Counted from the first letter of the stretch, positions 1-11,214 are shown. The stretch is DNA of 64,000 bases from Areca catechu (GCA_021397845.1 CM038052.1:136343854-136407853); one strand, 5' to 3'. Notes: generated by a model not told the origin, from the letters alone. Translations and numbers: made by a program.

Positions 1-1320
1 TAACATTGATTAACATTAATTCTCGGTCCTCTTCTTTTATGAACTCTATTATCTCCTCGAGTTGCTTTTCATGATTTTGTCCTTGGACTTCATTTTCTTC
101 AAATTGATTATTCCCATTTTTAATTTTGTTAGGCTAGGTAACTATTCCAAGCATTTATTCATGTTCATATTCATCCACTAAGTTAGACCCAGTTTCATAG
201 ACTTCTTCCTTAAAGTTCTTCAACGGGTTTGGGATCTTCTCTTTCTAGATCTCTATTTGGACAAGATTTTGATTTTGCTTCATCTTTAAATTCTTCAATA
301 GGTTTAGGAGATTTTTTCTCTAATTCTTTTGTGGATTTAATCTATTCTACATTTTCTTCATATTCATCTATTAAACTCAGTTCAGCTTCATATATTTCTA
401 CTTTTGGCTCTTCAATGTGTTCAAGGATTTCTTCCTTACAAACTACTGGGATAATAGGAGTTGGCTTGTTTGAAGGAATCTGACTAGAACTAGGCCTATA
501 TCCAGATGTATTACCCCTGTTGGACTTAGGTTGAGTGATCAAGAGTTTCCTTTAATATGTCTCGAATTCCCTAGTAATTTGGTAGGATTTTTCTAGGTTA
601 TGAATTTCTCATTGAAATAATTCCCATTGGATGTCCTTTCATAGGCCAGCATGAAATCTAGATATAACCATTGCCTCAGATTTGGCTGTGCTACATCACC
701 TGACAAACTCATTGATTTTGGCAATATATTCAGGCACGGTTTTATCATATTATCTCTCAATTTGTACCATTGGTCTAAAAGTCTTTGCTCATAATATCTA
801 CCTAAGTACTTTTCTCTAAGCTTACTCTTCATATCTCTCTAGAAAATTATTTTATCTCCACTATAATAACATTTGTGCTCAACATCTTCCTAATAAAACT
901 TTGCTTGTCGGACTAACCTAAGTTTGGCAAATTGGAACTTCCTTTTTTTCTACATTTCAACCCACTTAAAGTATCGGTCCATTCTTTTCTCCCAATCGAT
1001 ATACACTTCAGGATCTAAATTTCTATCAAAAGTGGGTGCATAGGGTCGACTGTTTCTAAAGGATCTTACATCCGAATCATCAAAATCTTGGTAGGGCATC
1101 TAGGGTTGTATTCATGGGTGAGATCATGATAATGGGCTCTTGGACCAAGGGGAGGTGGACTAGGTGATTTAAGTTTAGTAAGAGTCAAGTGATTTTCTTC
1201 GAGGTTCCCGATTTGATTATCCACTTATCCTAACTCTTTGTTCATTTGCCCTAATTTTTTAGTTAGGGTATCAAACTTTTCAGTCATGGTCCTCAAAGAA
1301 TTCAAGATTGGGTTCCATGG
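1..1320 (-). pseudogene. degenerate Ty3/gypsy gag (gypsy-1)
   Basis: Reading leftward from about 1320, the translation resembles the gag of gypsy-2 (46938-48334). Visible blocks are APTFDRNLDPEVYIDW near 1030, then KFQFAKLRLVRQAKF near 920, then KYLGRYYEQRLLDQWYKLRD at about 740-810. Leftward of this is an acidic stretch (342-542) containing EIYEAELSLIDEYEE, which has counterparts between gag and protease in gypsy-2 and gypsy-3. Several in-frame stops and frameshifts interrupt it, so it cannot make a full Gag. In this family Gag forms the cytoplasmic virus-like particle. No zinc knuckle is recognisable here. The call is by homology to the better-preserved copy in this same window. Confidence 0.7.
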
Positions 1321-2770
1321 GTAAACCCGACTGAGTGTAGGACTATTGGTATATAGCCTCTGACATGTAGTACAAACCTAACTTTTAGGGCTTCTAGACC
1401 TAGAAGTTCAATGTAACAGGACTTGACTAGATACTTGTTAAGAATGAAGTTACCCTTTCCACTGGCCAGGTAAGAGGTGGGTTGCGAGAGGCTCCCCTCG
1501 CTTTCATGAGGTTCTAATTAAAAATTGCAAGGCCACTTAAGATGTTTGTCATTGGACCTCGAGCCTTAGACACCAATTTCGAGAAGTAAATACAAACTCA
1601 AATAATATTTTGCCTCATCTTGCACTTGAACTTGACTCGTGAATGTCCCTAGTTTTAGGTTTTGACTTGATTTTAATTATGGCTTAGGTCAATGCAAATG
1701 TGGGTGATTGTTTTGGGCCAAGGATAGGTAATGACCTCCTTCCCTTATGTTATATTGAATGCCTTTAAATGGATTTAGAAATGGATGCACAAACAATTCA
1801 CTAACTAGTTAGCACAATAATTAGATTAGCATAATCAAATGATTCAAAGTCCAAATTTCAAAATTTAAAATTTAAATTAGAAATTGCAGATCTAAAAATC
1901 TAGATTTTAAAACTCAAATTTTAAATTTTAAATTTTAAATTTTTGTTAGAAAATTCATTCTTGGAAGTAAAAGTTGTTGTAAGAAAAATTTCAGCCACTA
2001 ACAAACTTCCAACTAACTAGTTTTATAAATTCAAAATTAAAATTTTAAATTTTAAAAAATTAGAATATTAAATTGAATTTATCAGATTTAAAAGTCCAAA
2101 TCTCAAATTTTAGATTTTGAAATTTAATTTTCAAATTTGGTTAGGAAATTCGTTCATGAAGGCTTGTAACTAAAGTTTGTTACAAGAAGCTTCCAACTAA
2201 CAAACCTTTAACCATAAAATACTCAAAATTTGAAATACAAATCCAGGAAATTTCAAAATTCAATTTTTTTGAGGTGGAGATCTCAGATTTCAAATTTGTA
2301 ATTTTTAAATTTCAAATTTATGGTTGGAAATTCGTTTTGGAGGGATGAAACCCAAAGTTGTTGTAAAAAACCTCCAACTAACAACCTTCTAACCAAAAAC
2401 TTAAAATTAAAATTTTAAATTCTAAAAAATTTAAATTCTAAGTTGTAATAATTAGATTTCAATGTTTAGACTTCAAATTTTAAATTCTGAATTTTAAAAT
2501 TTTGAATTATGGATTGGAAATTTGTTTTTGAAGTATAGAAAAATTTCAGCAACTAGCAAACCTCCAATTGACTAGATTCAAAATTTGAACTTCAAATTTA
2601 AAAATCTCAAAAATTTAAAATTTAAATAGAAACTTTCAGATCTCAAAGTTAAGATTTTATAATCCAAATTCTGAAATTTAAATCTCAAATTTTGGTTTTG
2701 AATTTGGACTTGAAGACAAGCAACACACAAAGGAACAAAATTTCAGCAACTTGACCTAGTAAATCATAAG
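1321..2770 (-). other. untranslated leader of gypsy-1 between PBS and gag
   Basis: No coding sequence. The part near 1465-1565 (GGCCAGGTAAGAGGTGGG, then a segment ending CACCAA) matches the gypsy-2 leader at 48470-48590 and so is a conserved family segment. A similar short block, GGCCAGGTAAGTGGGAG, also occurs in the Angela-B leader near 44090. The remainder is very AT-rich and largely made of the tandem repeat listed separately. Confidence 0.6.
1948..2750 (-). repeat. degenerate tandem repeat of about 180-196 bp in the gypsy-1 leader
   Basis: Four diverged units plus a partial fifth. Plus-strand unit starts are marked by a GGAAATTCGTT-like motif at 1948, 2144, 2326, 2516 and roughly 2697, giving spacings near 196, 182, 190 and 181. 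Each unit then has a TCCAACTAACAAACCT-like block followed by long runs built from AAATTTTAAATT. The gypsy-2 leader does not obviously carry this array. Confidence 0.65.
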
Positions 2771-2782
2771 CTCTGATACCAA
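2771..2782 (-). promoter_or_regulatory. primer-binding site (gypsy-1)
   Basis: The minus strand reads TGGTATCAGAGC, the usual plant retrotransposon PBS pairing with the 3' end of tRNA-Met. It lies 5 bp from the LTR edge and fixes the minus orientation. Confidence 0.85.
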
Positions 2783-3334
2783 AAATTAATGCGGGACGGG
2801 AAGAGATCATACATTCATGATGGATATAAATTCAAGCAAGATGATTAATAAGCTAAATTGAGCAATAAATCCATGCACAAACGAGCTAAATTAATCTAAG
2901 AAAAAAATTTTCATGAAAGAGACTAGTTGATCTAAGTTACAATACTCGCAATGTAGAACTAGTTCAAACCAAGAATAGGATCTTCATGGCAAGGAAACCA
3001 TCATTACTAGGGCAAGTTAACTTTCAAATGATCAGATCCAAAGAGCTTAGGAATGGTTCTCTTACTAACTGTGATGGAAGGGTTCACTCAATACTCTAAG
3101 AAAGAGGCTTGGATCATAAGATCTACACTCCCTAACCTTGTGGACTCATCTTGTAGATGGTTCATGGCTTGGAAACCTTCATTTTCAACCTGAGATCCCT
3201 GAGAGAACCTGCAAAGAACCCATCATGATGCATGGAAATGAAATCGAAAGGAGGAAATGACGAAGGGAAAGAAAGGAAGAGAAGAAAAAAGCTTGGCATA
3301 GATCTTGATGGACTTGAGCTTGGAACTAGATCAG

Positions 3335-3440
3335 GGGCATCCCACCCTCTTCAAAATAAAATCAAGGGCATGCCACCCTCTTCAAAATGAAATCAAGGGC
3401 ATCCCACACTCTTCTCACACAAGGGCATCCCAACCTTCAC
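3335..3440 (-). repeat. 31-bp minisatellite inside the gypsy-1 LTR
   Basis: The unit GGGCATCCCACCCTCTTCAA followed by AATRAAATCAA repeats at 3335, 3366 and 3397, with a shortened fourth copy at 3423. It lies downstream of the LTR TATA box, hence in the part expected to be transcribed. Confidence 0.7.
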
Positions 3441-3575
3441 AAAATGAGGCTTCACACCTCAAGCACAGAAGGCATCTCACCCTCTCCACGCAAGGGAACT
3501 TAAGAGAACTTTTAGTAAGAAGAAAATCCTTTCATTACTCAATATAAGATGCTTTATAATAGGGGTTTGGGGCCC

Positions 3576-3583
3576 TATTTATA
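3576..3583 (-). promoter_or_regulatory. TATA box of the gypsy-1 LTR
   Basis: TATAAATA on the minus strand inside CCTATAAATAGGG, placed mid-LTR as expected at the U3/R boundary. The other gypsy LTRs carry the same motif at the equivalent place. Confidence 0.6.
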
Positions 3584-4296
3584 GGCCAAGCAAATCTTAA
3601 TTTTGGCTAAACTAATCCCTAACTAATTTCTTGATTTGTTATACTAATTGATAGATTATGTAGATCCAACTAAAAGTAGTTCCAACAATATTTTCTTCTA
3701 GAAGTTATTACAACTAATCTCATGTGGTGCCTAAGTGCCATCCATGTGGCTTTTTTGCTGATGTAGTGGTCTTGGTGGCTGATGAAGTGGAGGACCAAGT
3801 GGCATCCCACATGTCAAGTTAGCTAGAGATTTGTTGGGGGAAAGTTGTTGGCAGTTTATTCCTTCCATGTGACCCCAAAAATAGTCTTGATGATGTAGCT
3901 TCCATGTGGCACCAAAAAGGGGTTGTGTTGGCTTCATGAAGGCTTCCAAATTGCCTTCAAAGAGTGCTTCCAAGTGGCTTTAGAAGAGGGCTTACAAGTG
4001 GTAAAAGAAAAGATTTTGCTTGACTAATGGGTCAGCTCAAGAACAGGTTGAGCTGACTCAAAGAGCTTGTGTCGACTCATGAGGTTGATGTCTTTTCTTC
4101 TTGAGTTGGCTTATGGAAAAATGGGCTTCCTTCATTAACATATTGGGCATAATCTCTTTAGATGTGCTCCTTGATTAATCTTCTGGGCTTCAATGTTGAG
4201 TCAACTCCCATCCAAATGGCCCTTGTCCTCTTGGCTTATTCCATAAGAAACTTGGTTGAAGCTTGAATTCTCTTGACAATGCTGATGTCCCCATCA

Positions 4297-4783
4297 CTGG
4301 TTCGTCATGCAACTTGTAGTAGATCTGAGCCCATGCTTAGAAATATGGCCTGACAGCTTCCCTCATGGTACAACATCTTAGATGAAGTATTCTCTATGGA
4401 GCATAGGAACTGCAAAGAATCCATCACCCATTATGAAGGAACCTATAGACTGGACAACAAGGAAGGCTAGTCATTTGAGATAGGATCATGGAGTGGCTTT
4501 GATGACTAGCTACCACCTAGAATGACTGCCACAGACCCAAAGACTAAAAAGAATTTGCCCTCTACTAGGAGTTTTATTTTTTTCCATTTTGTACTTAGCA
4601 ACTTCTCTTGTGTAGCCCTTAGGTGTTAAAAGGTAATGAAACTTCTATTTCTCTCCACTTGAGTCTGGATGATCAAATGATCTCTTTTCTTTCCATGCCA
4701 ATTAAAGGTTCTTTGGTCTCTATTGGACCAGAGATTCCCGTTATTGGGGAACAACTAGATTTTTGATCATTGATCTCCTTCTG
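4297..4783 (-). other. unassigned sequence between gypsy-1 and the tandem array
   Basis: No ORF or recognisable motif. By position it belongs to the 3' non-coding region, or possibly the 3' LTR, of the Tat-like element. Confidence 0.3.
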
Positions 4784-5593
4784 GGGCTCTGACCGAGTGC
4801 AACTTGGTTTCTTGGAGCTATAGGTATTTATATACCTTTATACAGGCCAATGAGACTCTAACCAAGCATGATTCAGTCACTTAGAGCCATAGATATTTGT
4901 ACACCTTTATATGGACTGTTGAGGCTCTGATCGGGTGTGACTTGGTCACTTGGAGCCATAGATATTTATATGCCTTTATATAGTCTGTTGAGTCTCTGAC
5001 TAAGCAAGACTCGATCACTTGGAGCTATAGGTGTTTATACAGCTTTACACGATCTATTGAGAGGACCATTGAGGCTCTGATTAAGAATGACATGGTTACA
5101 TGGAGTCATAGACATTTGTATGCCTTTATATAGGTCATTGAGAGGGTCATTGAGGCTTTGACTAAGCACAACTCGATTACTTAGTGCCATAGGCATTTGC
5201 ACATCTTTATATGGGCTGTTGAAGAAAGGACATTAAGGCTCTAACCAAGTGCAACTCAATCACTTGGAGCCATAGGCATTCGTACATCCTTATACAAGTC
5301 ATTGAGAGGGCTGTTATGGCTCTAACCAAGTGCAACTCGATAACTTGGAGGTATAGGCATTTGTATACTTTTATATTGATTGTTTAGAGGGACATTGAGG
5401 CTCTAACTAAGTACAACTCAATCACTTAGACCTATAGGCATTTGTATGCATTTATACGGGCTATTGAGGCTCTGATCAATTAGGACTCTGTTGCTTGGAG
5501 CCATAGGCATTTTATGCCTTTATGCAGGTTGTTGAGAGGGCCATTGAGGCTTTGACCGAGTGGGATTTAGTTGCTTGGAGCTCTTATCCACTT
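4784..5593 (-). repeat. 11-copy tandem array with 68-69 bp and 80-83 bp units in the Tat-like 3' region
   Basis: Unit starts, marked by GAGGCTCTGAC-like sequence on the plus strand, are at 4784, 4852, 4921, 4990, 5071, 5152, 5235, 5316, 5397, 5466 and 5546. A core GCACTTGGAGCCATAGGCAT-like block and TGCCTTTATA follow in each unit. Longer units carry an extra GAGAGGGCCATT-like 12-13 bp segment at the end. The eleventh copy is truncated. Confidence 0.85.
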
Positions 5594-5772
5594 GATTTCC
5601 CAACCTCCCAAGAATATCTTAATGTTAAGAAATTCCACTTGGCATGATATTTGATTCCAAAGAGCTTTGACCTTGGATCTCTTATCCACTCAATTTCCCA
5701 ACCTCTAGAGAATATCCTAATGGTAAGAAATACCACTTGGGATGATATTTGATTCCAAAGAGCTTTGACCCA
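5581..5772 (-). repeat. 98-bp direct tandem duplication
   Basis: A unit starting CTCTTATCCACTTGATTTCC at 5581 is repeated from 5679, and both end in CAAAGAGCTTTGACC. The two units differ at about ten positions. It directly adjoins the 11-copy array. Confidence 0.85.
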
Positions 5773-7199
5773 GATATGTTTTAAATATGATAGGTCCCCC
5801 GGACACTATTTATGAGAAGAGGATGGGAGAGATCTATTTCCACCCTGGGCACTCCTTCCTAGTGATGCTCATCCTCCAAGAGGGTGACATTTGCCATATT
5901 TTGATTGGATGCATGAGCGATGAGCCTCCTGTCATGCTTTTTATATAAGGATGTTCAGGGGGTGCTAGGTTCTTGTAGCTTCTTGATGCCATGCTATTAA
6001 GAACATCTAAGAAGCCATTTAGGCTAGCCTTCGGTGAAGGTGCTTGACCACCATCATTGTAGTCAGTTGGTGGACTTAACCATTCTTTACTTGCAACACT
6101 GTAGCTATAGCCAATTGATGGACTTAACATGAAGAGGAGGGCTGAGACTGTATGCCGCATCATCCAAGCCTTCCTTAGGGGGGGCACCCATGCCTAATTG
6201 TAAAGGCAATTGGGAAGCCCCCACCTTGGGTTATAGGCAAGAGTACCAGCCCAAGGGCAGATTGGGAGCACTTTCCCAATTTCCTGGTCGACATTCCTGG
6301 CTCACCGATGAGCTTCCTCCACCCATTGGTGGGCTACTTCATTGAATGTTGCGTCCATGTTCGCCCACTCGGCCACCCTAGCTTCTATGGCATAGCACTT
6401 GTCGGCAAACCCATCCGATGCACTTGATTGATCAAGGCATAAAGGAATTCCTCCTAGATTTATGAAAGAGCTCGGTAGTTTTGGAGTCCTCCAGTTCTTT
6501 GACAAGCAGCCTCATCACTTTTTCTATACTTTAGGAAGTCTAGAAAGTAAAGTTATTAACCAAGAGGCTCTAAATCTATATAATCTAGCTGCAAGGCTGT
6601 GAGTGTTTAAAAACCAATTTATTAATGAAAAACTTCTTATTTTTTATGCTTTCATTGCATCTATCTATTGTCTCCTGAATTGTTATTCATTTCATATTGT
6701 CTAACCAGATTTTATGCTATGTTTTAAGAGGTGATAGTGGTTCGGGTGATTGACCAACATATTCTCAATTGTGTTCTCGATTGCTCAAGCATGTGGTCTT
6801 CCGATCATAGTATTTTTGATTGGTCAAGCTTGTTGACTTTTAATTGTAGTATTTTTGATTAGTCGAGCCTGAGGGCTACCGATCTGAATTCTAGGCTTGG
6901 TGGCTGTTTGACTTTTTGAGTGTCTAACTGATGGTGATTCAAATTTTAATAAATCTTTGATGTTAGTCCCTCATCAAGAATTTCCATAGGTCGATGGACT
7001 TTTAAGCCCTTGATATAGGATTTTAATCTAGAAGTCAATTTGGTTCTTGGCCAAAGATTCTTCTAGATGGATTTTATGGGTCTCATTCAGCCTTTATGAA
7101 CTTTTGCCTGAGAGACCCTTGTTAGAGAACTCTTTTACTATAGCATAAACAAAACAAGAACATTCATTTAATAGAGGGGGCACATTATTGATAATAAGT
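5773..7199 (-). other. 3' region of the Tat-like element with two unrecognised short ORFs
   Basis: On the minus strand, 5834-6187 (117 aa) and 6302-6505 (67 aa) are open. I recognise no family. The first has a hydrophobic stretch near its start (ALLFMLSPSIGYSYSV), and the second contains EWANMDATFNEVAHQWVEEA. They lie downstream of integrase in the element's transcription direction, where some Tat-type elements have extra sequence. They could equally be fragments kept open by chance. No function is assigned. Confidence 0.3.
6785..6885 (-). repeat. 39-bp tandem repeat, about 2.5 copies
   Basis: Units at 6785-6823 and 6824-6862 both begin TCAAGC and end AGTATTTTTGATTRG. A third partial copy begins TCGAGCCTGA at 6863. 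Confidence 0.6.
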
Positions 7200-8150
7200 C
7201 CATAGTTTGCAAAGTTCCATGGTCAGAATAGGGGAGTTCTATCTAGTTGCTTTAGTTGATAAGTCCTGGGTTTGATGATTTCCTCCATCTGGTAGGGTCC
7301 CTCACAATTTAGTGAGAGCTTACCTCTTTGGCCAGGTTGGGAAACTTCTATCTCATGCAGTATCATCAGGTCATTAACCTTAAAGGCCTTGCTTCAGATC
7401 TTGGCATTAAAGTAACAAGCACCCTATGCTGGTATGTACCATCCTGATGCATGCATTTTCTTGAACCTCATCTATCAAGTCCAAGTCTACTAGTTAGCTT
7501 TTTGAGTTAGTCTACTCCTCATAATTTGCAACCCACATTGAGGGCACTCCAATTTTGATGGGTATCATCACTTCAGTTCTGAATGCTAAGTTGAAGGGTA
7601 TTTCTCTCGTCAGAACCCTCAGTATCATTTGGAAGCCCAAAGTACATGATAGAGCTCATCAGCCCATGATTATCTAGCTTTGTTTAGCCTCTTTTTGATT
7701 CCTTGGAGGATGGCTCGATTTGTAACTTTAGCTTCCCTATTGGCTTGGGGATGCACCATGGAGATGAGGTGGTATAAGATTCCTTAATGTTCATAAAATT
7801 CCTCAAATTAGGCTCCAATGAACTACCATCCATTATTGGTGATCAACACCTTGGGGATGCCTAAGTGGCAAATAATAGCCTTCCACATGAAATCTATTAC
7901 TTTAGACTTGGTGATCTGGGCTAGTAGCTTGACTTCCACGCATTTTGTAAAGTAGTCAATATCAACTAGTTGAGATTTGTGTTAACCTAAAACTGAAGAG
8001 AATGGTTAGATATCCATCCCCCACTATGTGAAAGGCCATGGGGCACATATGGGAGTGATTGATGCAGCTGAGAGATGCTAAATGTTCACATTTCTTTGAC
8101 AAGCATTACATTTTATAATAAAGTTTCGGCATCTTGCTGCATCGTTGGCT
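7200..8150 (-). pseudogene. decayed Tat-type integrase
   Basis: Integrase joins the retrotransposon cDNA to host DNA. Reading leftward, a zinc-binding-region relic GYY.PTMQQDAETLL lies near 8100-8160. Then come core blocks DYFTKWVEVKLLAQITKSKVIDF near 7900-7960 (first catalytic Asp retained), a relic around PKVLITNNG near 7850, EAKVTNRAILQGIKKRLNKA near 7690-7740, and EVMIPIEIG-type C-terminal sequence near 7560. Multiple stops and frameshifts make it inactive, and the second Asp position reads as Asn. Confidence 0.7.
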
Positions 8151-8439
8151 AGTAATAACCTTGCCGGAGTAGTTTATATGCTAGTACCCTTTTCCCAATA
8201 TGGTCTCCATTGATCCCATCATGGACCTCCCTTAGCATGAATTCTACCTTGGATGGCTGCAAGCATCTAAGGTGGGGTAGGGAGAACAATCATTTATAGA
8301 GTTTTGCCTCAGGCACCAAGTATTTGGAGGATCTACAGGTTGATTTAGCATGGTTCATAGTCGAGTTGAAGAACAATCATTTATTGAGTTTTCCCTCATG
8401 CACATCATTGGGAGTAGTCACCACATTGGCCAGCAAGTC

Positions 8440-9121
8440 CCTCTTGGAGTTATCTTCCCTCAAGATCCATTGAATTTTGAAGCTATGGAGGTCACTGATT
8501 AGTTCCTTGACCTTTTGGAGATATTTGATCATATTTTCTTATTCAGCCTTAAACTCTCCCTTGACATTGTCGATGACCAGTTTAGAGTCATAGTAGACTC
8601 TCAAGTTTGTACTCTTAATTCTCTATCAATTTCAAGCCCTGTTATTACAGCCTCGTACTTAGCCTCGTTATTAGTTGTGGGGAATTCAAGACATAGACTA
8701 TGCTCAGCAATGAGTCCTTCAGGGCTTATGATGACCACACTTGCCATCGATCCTTTGGGATTAGATGACCCATCCATGTATATCTCTCAAGTACTATTTA
8801 GACTTGGAGGGGGGTCCGATACTAGATCGGATGGCTCCATAGTTTTTGGTTTGGTCGGCTCATTAGGTATGGCATTTTACTAGGAAGTCGGCCAGTATCT
8901 AAGCCTTTATTGATAGTCGAGGTTAAAATTTGATATCAAATTTTAAGAGCTCGATTGCCCACATTGCAATACACCTGGATGTATCAGACCGATGGAGAAT
9001 ATTTTTCATGAACTGATTGGTAAGCAGGATAATAGTGTGTGCCTGAAAATATGGGTTGAGCTTTTGGGCTACAATAAAGAGAGCATATACCAACTTCTCT
9101 AGCCTTGAATATCGGGTCTCC
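8440..9121 (-). pseudogene. decayed Tat-type RNase H
   Basis: On the minus strand, 8883-8515 and below read SPEGLIAEHSLCLEFPTTNN, then NEAKYEAVITGLE, RVYYDSKLVI and YLQKVKEL. These blocks are characteristic of the RNase H domain that degrades RNA in the RNA:DNA hybrid in Tat elements. The DSK active-site Asp is present. The domain continues rightward to the RT connection with interruptions. A 122-aa plus-strand ORF across the same bases is an antisense shadow. Confidence 0.65.
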
Positions 9122-9675
9122 TCATCTCTTAAGATTATGATGATGTAGTAGATCGGCCTTTAAAATCCTATCTTTCTCCTCAATCAGCATCGCACCCATC
9201 ACCAAAGGGGAGGTTGCCAAATATAGGAACAACTCCTCACCAGGGTCAGGCCTCCTTAATAGCAGCGGGGAGCTAAGATAAGTCCTAAGATCATCAAAGG
9301 CCTTCTGACATTCTTCCATAACCCTTCGAGTGCATCAAGGTTTGGAAGAACAGGAGGCAGTGCTTGGCCAACTTGGAGATGAACTGGTTGAGGCCTATAA
9401 TACTCCCAATGAGGTGTTGGATGTCTTTAACTATCTTTGCAGGGCTCATGTCATAGATAGCCTTGATCTTCTTCGAGTTAGCTTCCACCCCTTGTTGCAG
9501 ACCATGAAACCCAGGAACTTGCTTGAGGCCACTCCAAAGGTGCATTTGATAGGGTTCAGCTTCATTGGATACTTCCAAAGGGTGTTAAAAGTTTCTTGGA
9601 GGTCCTCAATATGGGTTTCGATAACTTTGTTTTTTACGAGCATGTCATCTATGTTGAGTTACTGATATAGATGAC
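9122..9675 (-). pseudogene. C-terminal part of Tat-type reverse transcriptase
   Basis: Starting at about 9657 the minus strand reads NIDDMLVKNK, the YVDD active-site region with the first two residues degenerate. It continues HIEDLQETFNTLWKYPMKLN, KCTFGVASSKFLGFMV, a frameshift into GVEANSKKIKAIYDMSP, then LNQFISKLAKHCLLFFQTL. After a second frameshift it reads CQKAFDDLRTYLSSPLLL and PGEELFLYLA. The N-terminal half of RT is missing because Angela-C interrupts just upstream. Confidence 0.75.
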
Positions 9676-9680
9676 TAAAA

Positions 9681-11214
9681 TGTAAGACTAGGTTCTAAAC
9701 CCAAGATGCAACAGAAGCAGAAATTATGAATTTTTTTTTAAAAAAAGCATGATAATTTAAAATAAATCTAAACATCATCTAACCATGTCACATAACATGC
9801 TAGAATAGAAAAATAAATTAGATCTAAAATCTAATAAAATGAAAAGATGAAGGATTCAACATACCTTAATCGCTAAATCCTTCTTCTTATACAAGATCCA
9901 TCGAATAAATCGGATATGATGGGATTCATCAGAGTTGTGCATGTGCCTGGCCTCTACTGGTATCCACTTAGAGCCTTCCTGATGGAATCACCAAGACCCC
10001 TAGACTACTAGATCCTTGTAGGTCTTTCTTCAAACATAGACATGGACTTCTTCTTCTAGTCAAAGAACTTGAATCCTATGCAACCTTTCTCTTCTTCTAA
10101 AGTAATTAATATCCAAAAAATAAAGAATAATTTTTGATATTTTCCTATATGAAAACTACTAACTCTTAACTTCTTTTTGAGGTATAAAATCAGATATGGC
10201 ATGGAGGAGGAAAAATGGGATGGCCAAAATAATTTTGTGTGACAAATTATTTTATCTACAGCGCCTTTCCAACCTAAAAAGTCCATGCAAAAACCCATCT
10301 TCATGCCACTGAAAAAACCAAATAAATTTGGATTATAGTCTAATTTAAATGATATTCAATTTAGATAAGAGTCCCAATTTATCCGATAGGAGAGGGACTC
10401 CCAAATAAGGAAGAGAGGTGCCAACTTAGTGCCTCTCTCTTCTCACCACGTGCACCAACAGGAGGTGTGCAATTCCATTTCCTCCTCTTGGAATTTGCAA
10501 GATAAAAGAGAGAGAGACCAATCAACTAGGTCTCCTAGTTGCTGGTCTATTTTGACTTAATTTCTGTCTAATTTTGAAATCGTTTCATGCCCAAATTGAA
10601 CCAAATTTAAAAAGATAGTTGACCCAATTTAATTAGGTCAACAATTCAAGTCAAACTTGAATTGTCAATCCAATTAACTTTAAATTAAGTTAATAATTAT
10701 TAAATAAATTTAATTGAGTCAAGTAATAAAGTCAAATATTATTGTCATATTTGTAAACATTTTTATTATGCTAAACTTAGCAAGTGCTAATCTTAGTAGG
10801 TGCTAATTTCAACAGGTACCAAAATTACTAGGTACTAAATATGTAACTCTTACATAGATCTATTCTTTGATCAGGTCGAACTTCTTTTATGTGTACTCTT
10901 TCAGGTTCTATTCTATTTGGTAGTAAGATGCACCATGATCTCTGTCATGGTATTATCAAAACTCTTCCGATGGACTAAAATAATTTTTGCTCAACCCTAA
11001 CTTGGATATTGATCCAAAAATGATTCTAGTGAGCTCTCACATCCACCAGTGATAACTAGTAGTAGTTAGTGAAAACTCAGTAGAATAGAAATGAACCCCT
11101 AGGTGTAGTTACCATGTGATCAAATTTCTCTATCGAAAATCCTAACAAGATGTAGGTCATGGCAACTCATCAAACTCTAAGCATCCATCATATGCCAGAC
11201 TTAATTACCTTGAG
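9681..11214 (-). repeat. Angela-C 3' LTR, piece 1
   Basis: Sequence with the organisation of Angela LTRs: an AT-rich start, then CCTAGACTACTAGATCC near 9998, which matches CCTAGACTACTAGGTCC at 57546 in the Angela-A-like LTR. It ends at the TSD TTGAG (11210-11214) of the non-autonomous insertion. No gene is seen. Confidence 0.6.

Larger units (their letters stand above)
1..4296 (-). mobile_element. gypsy-1: Ty3/gypsy (chromodomain family) element, 5' part, truncated by window start
   Basis: Minus-strand LTR retrotransposon whose 5' half lies in the window. From right to left it shows a 5' LTR (2788-4296), a tRNA-Met-type primer-binding site, a long AT-rich leader and a degenerate gag. Its LTR ends match the other gypsy copies here (right end GTCCCCATCA, left end TAATGCGGG where relatives have TGATGCGGG). 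Protease, any pol, and the 3' LTR would lie left of position 1. It abuts Tat-like sequence at 4297, so it probably inserted into the 3' region of that element; the second TSD copy is outside the window. Confidence 0.8.
2788..4296 (-). repeat. 5' LTR of gypsy-1
   Basis: About 1.51 kb, starting TAATGCGGGACGGG and ending GTCCCCATCA on the plus strand. The PBS is next to its left edge, so this is the 5' LTR of a minus-strand element. It contains a TATA box and a 31-bp minisatellite. Confidence 0.75.
4297..9680 (-). mobile_element. Tat-like Ty3/gypsy element, decayed pol and 3' region
   Basis: Minus-strand remnants appear in the order RT end (9122-9675), RNase H (8440-9121), integrase (7200-8150), then a long 3' region with tandem repeats (4784-6885). 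The RT motif DDMLVKNK..HIEDLQETFNTL and the integrase motif GYY.PTMQQDAETL are typical of Tat-lineage elements. Many stops and frameshifts show that it is old. The right end is cut near 9680 by Angela-C and the left end by gypsy-1. No LTR of this element is identifiable in the window. Confidence 0.75.

Noticed and set aside
1900..2750. Matrix-attachment or replication-origin-like AT-rich DNA
   Set aside because: The AT-rich runs are explained by the tandem repeat in the gypsy-1 leader; no independent evidence.
5834..6187. Possible host gene fragment (117 aa)
   Set aside because: No recognisable family and it sits inside the Tat-like 3' region; kept only as an unassigned ORF.
8515..8883. 122-aa plus-strand ORF
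   Set aside because: The opposite strand encodes recognisable Tat RNase H, so this is an antisense shadow.
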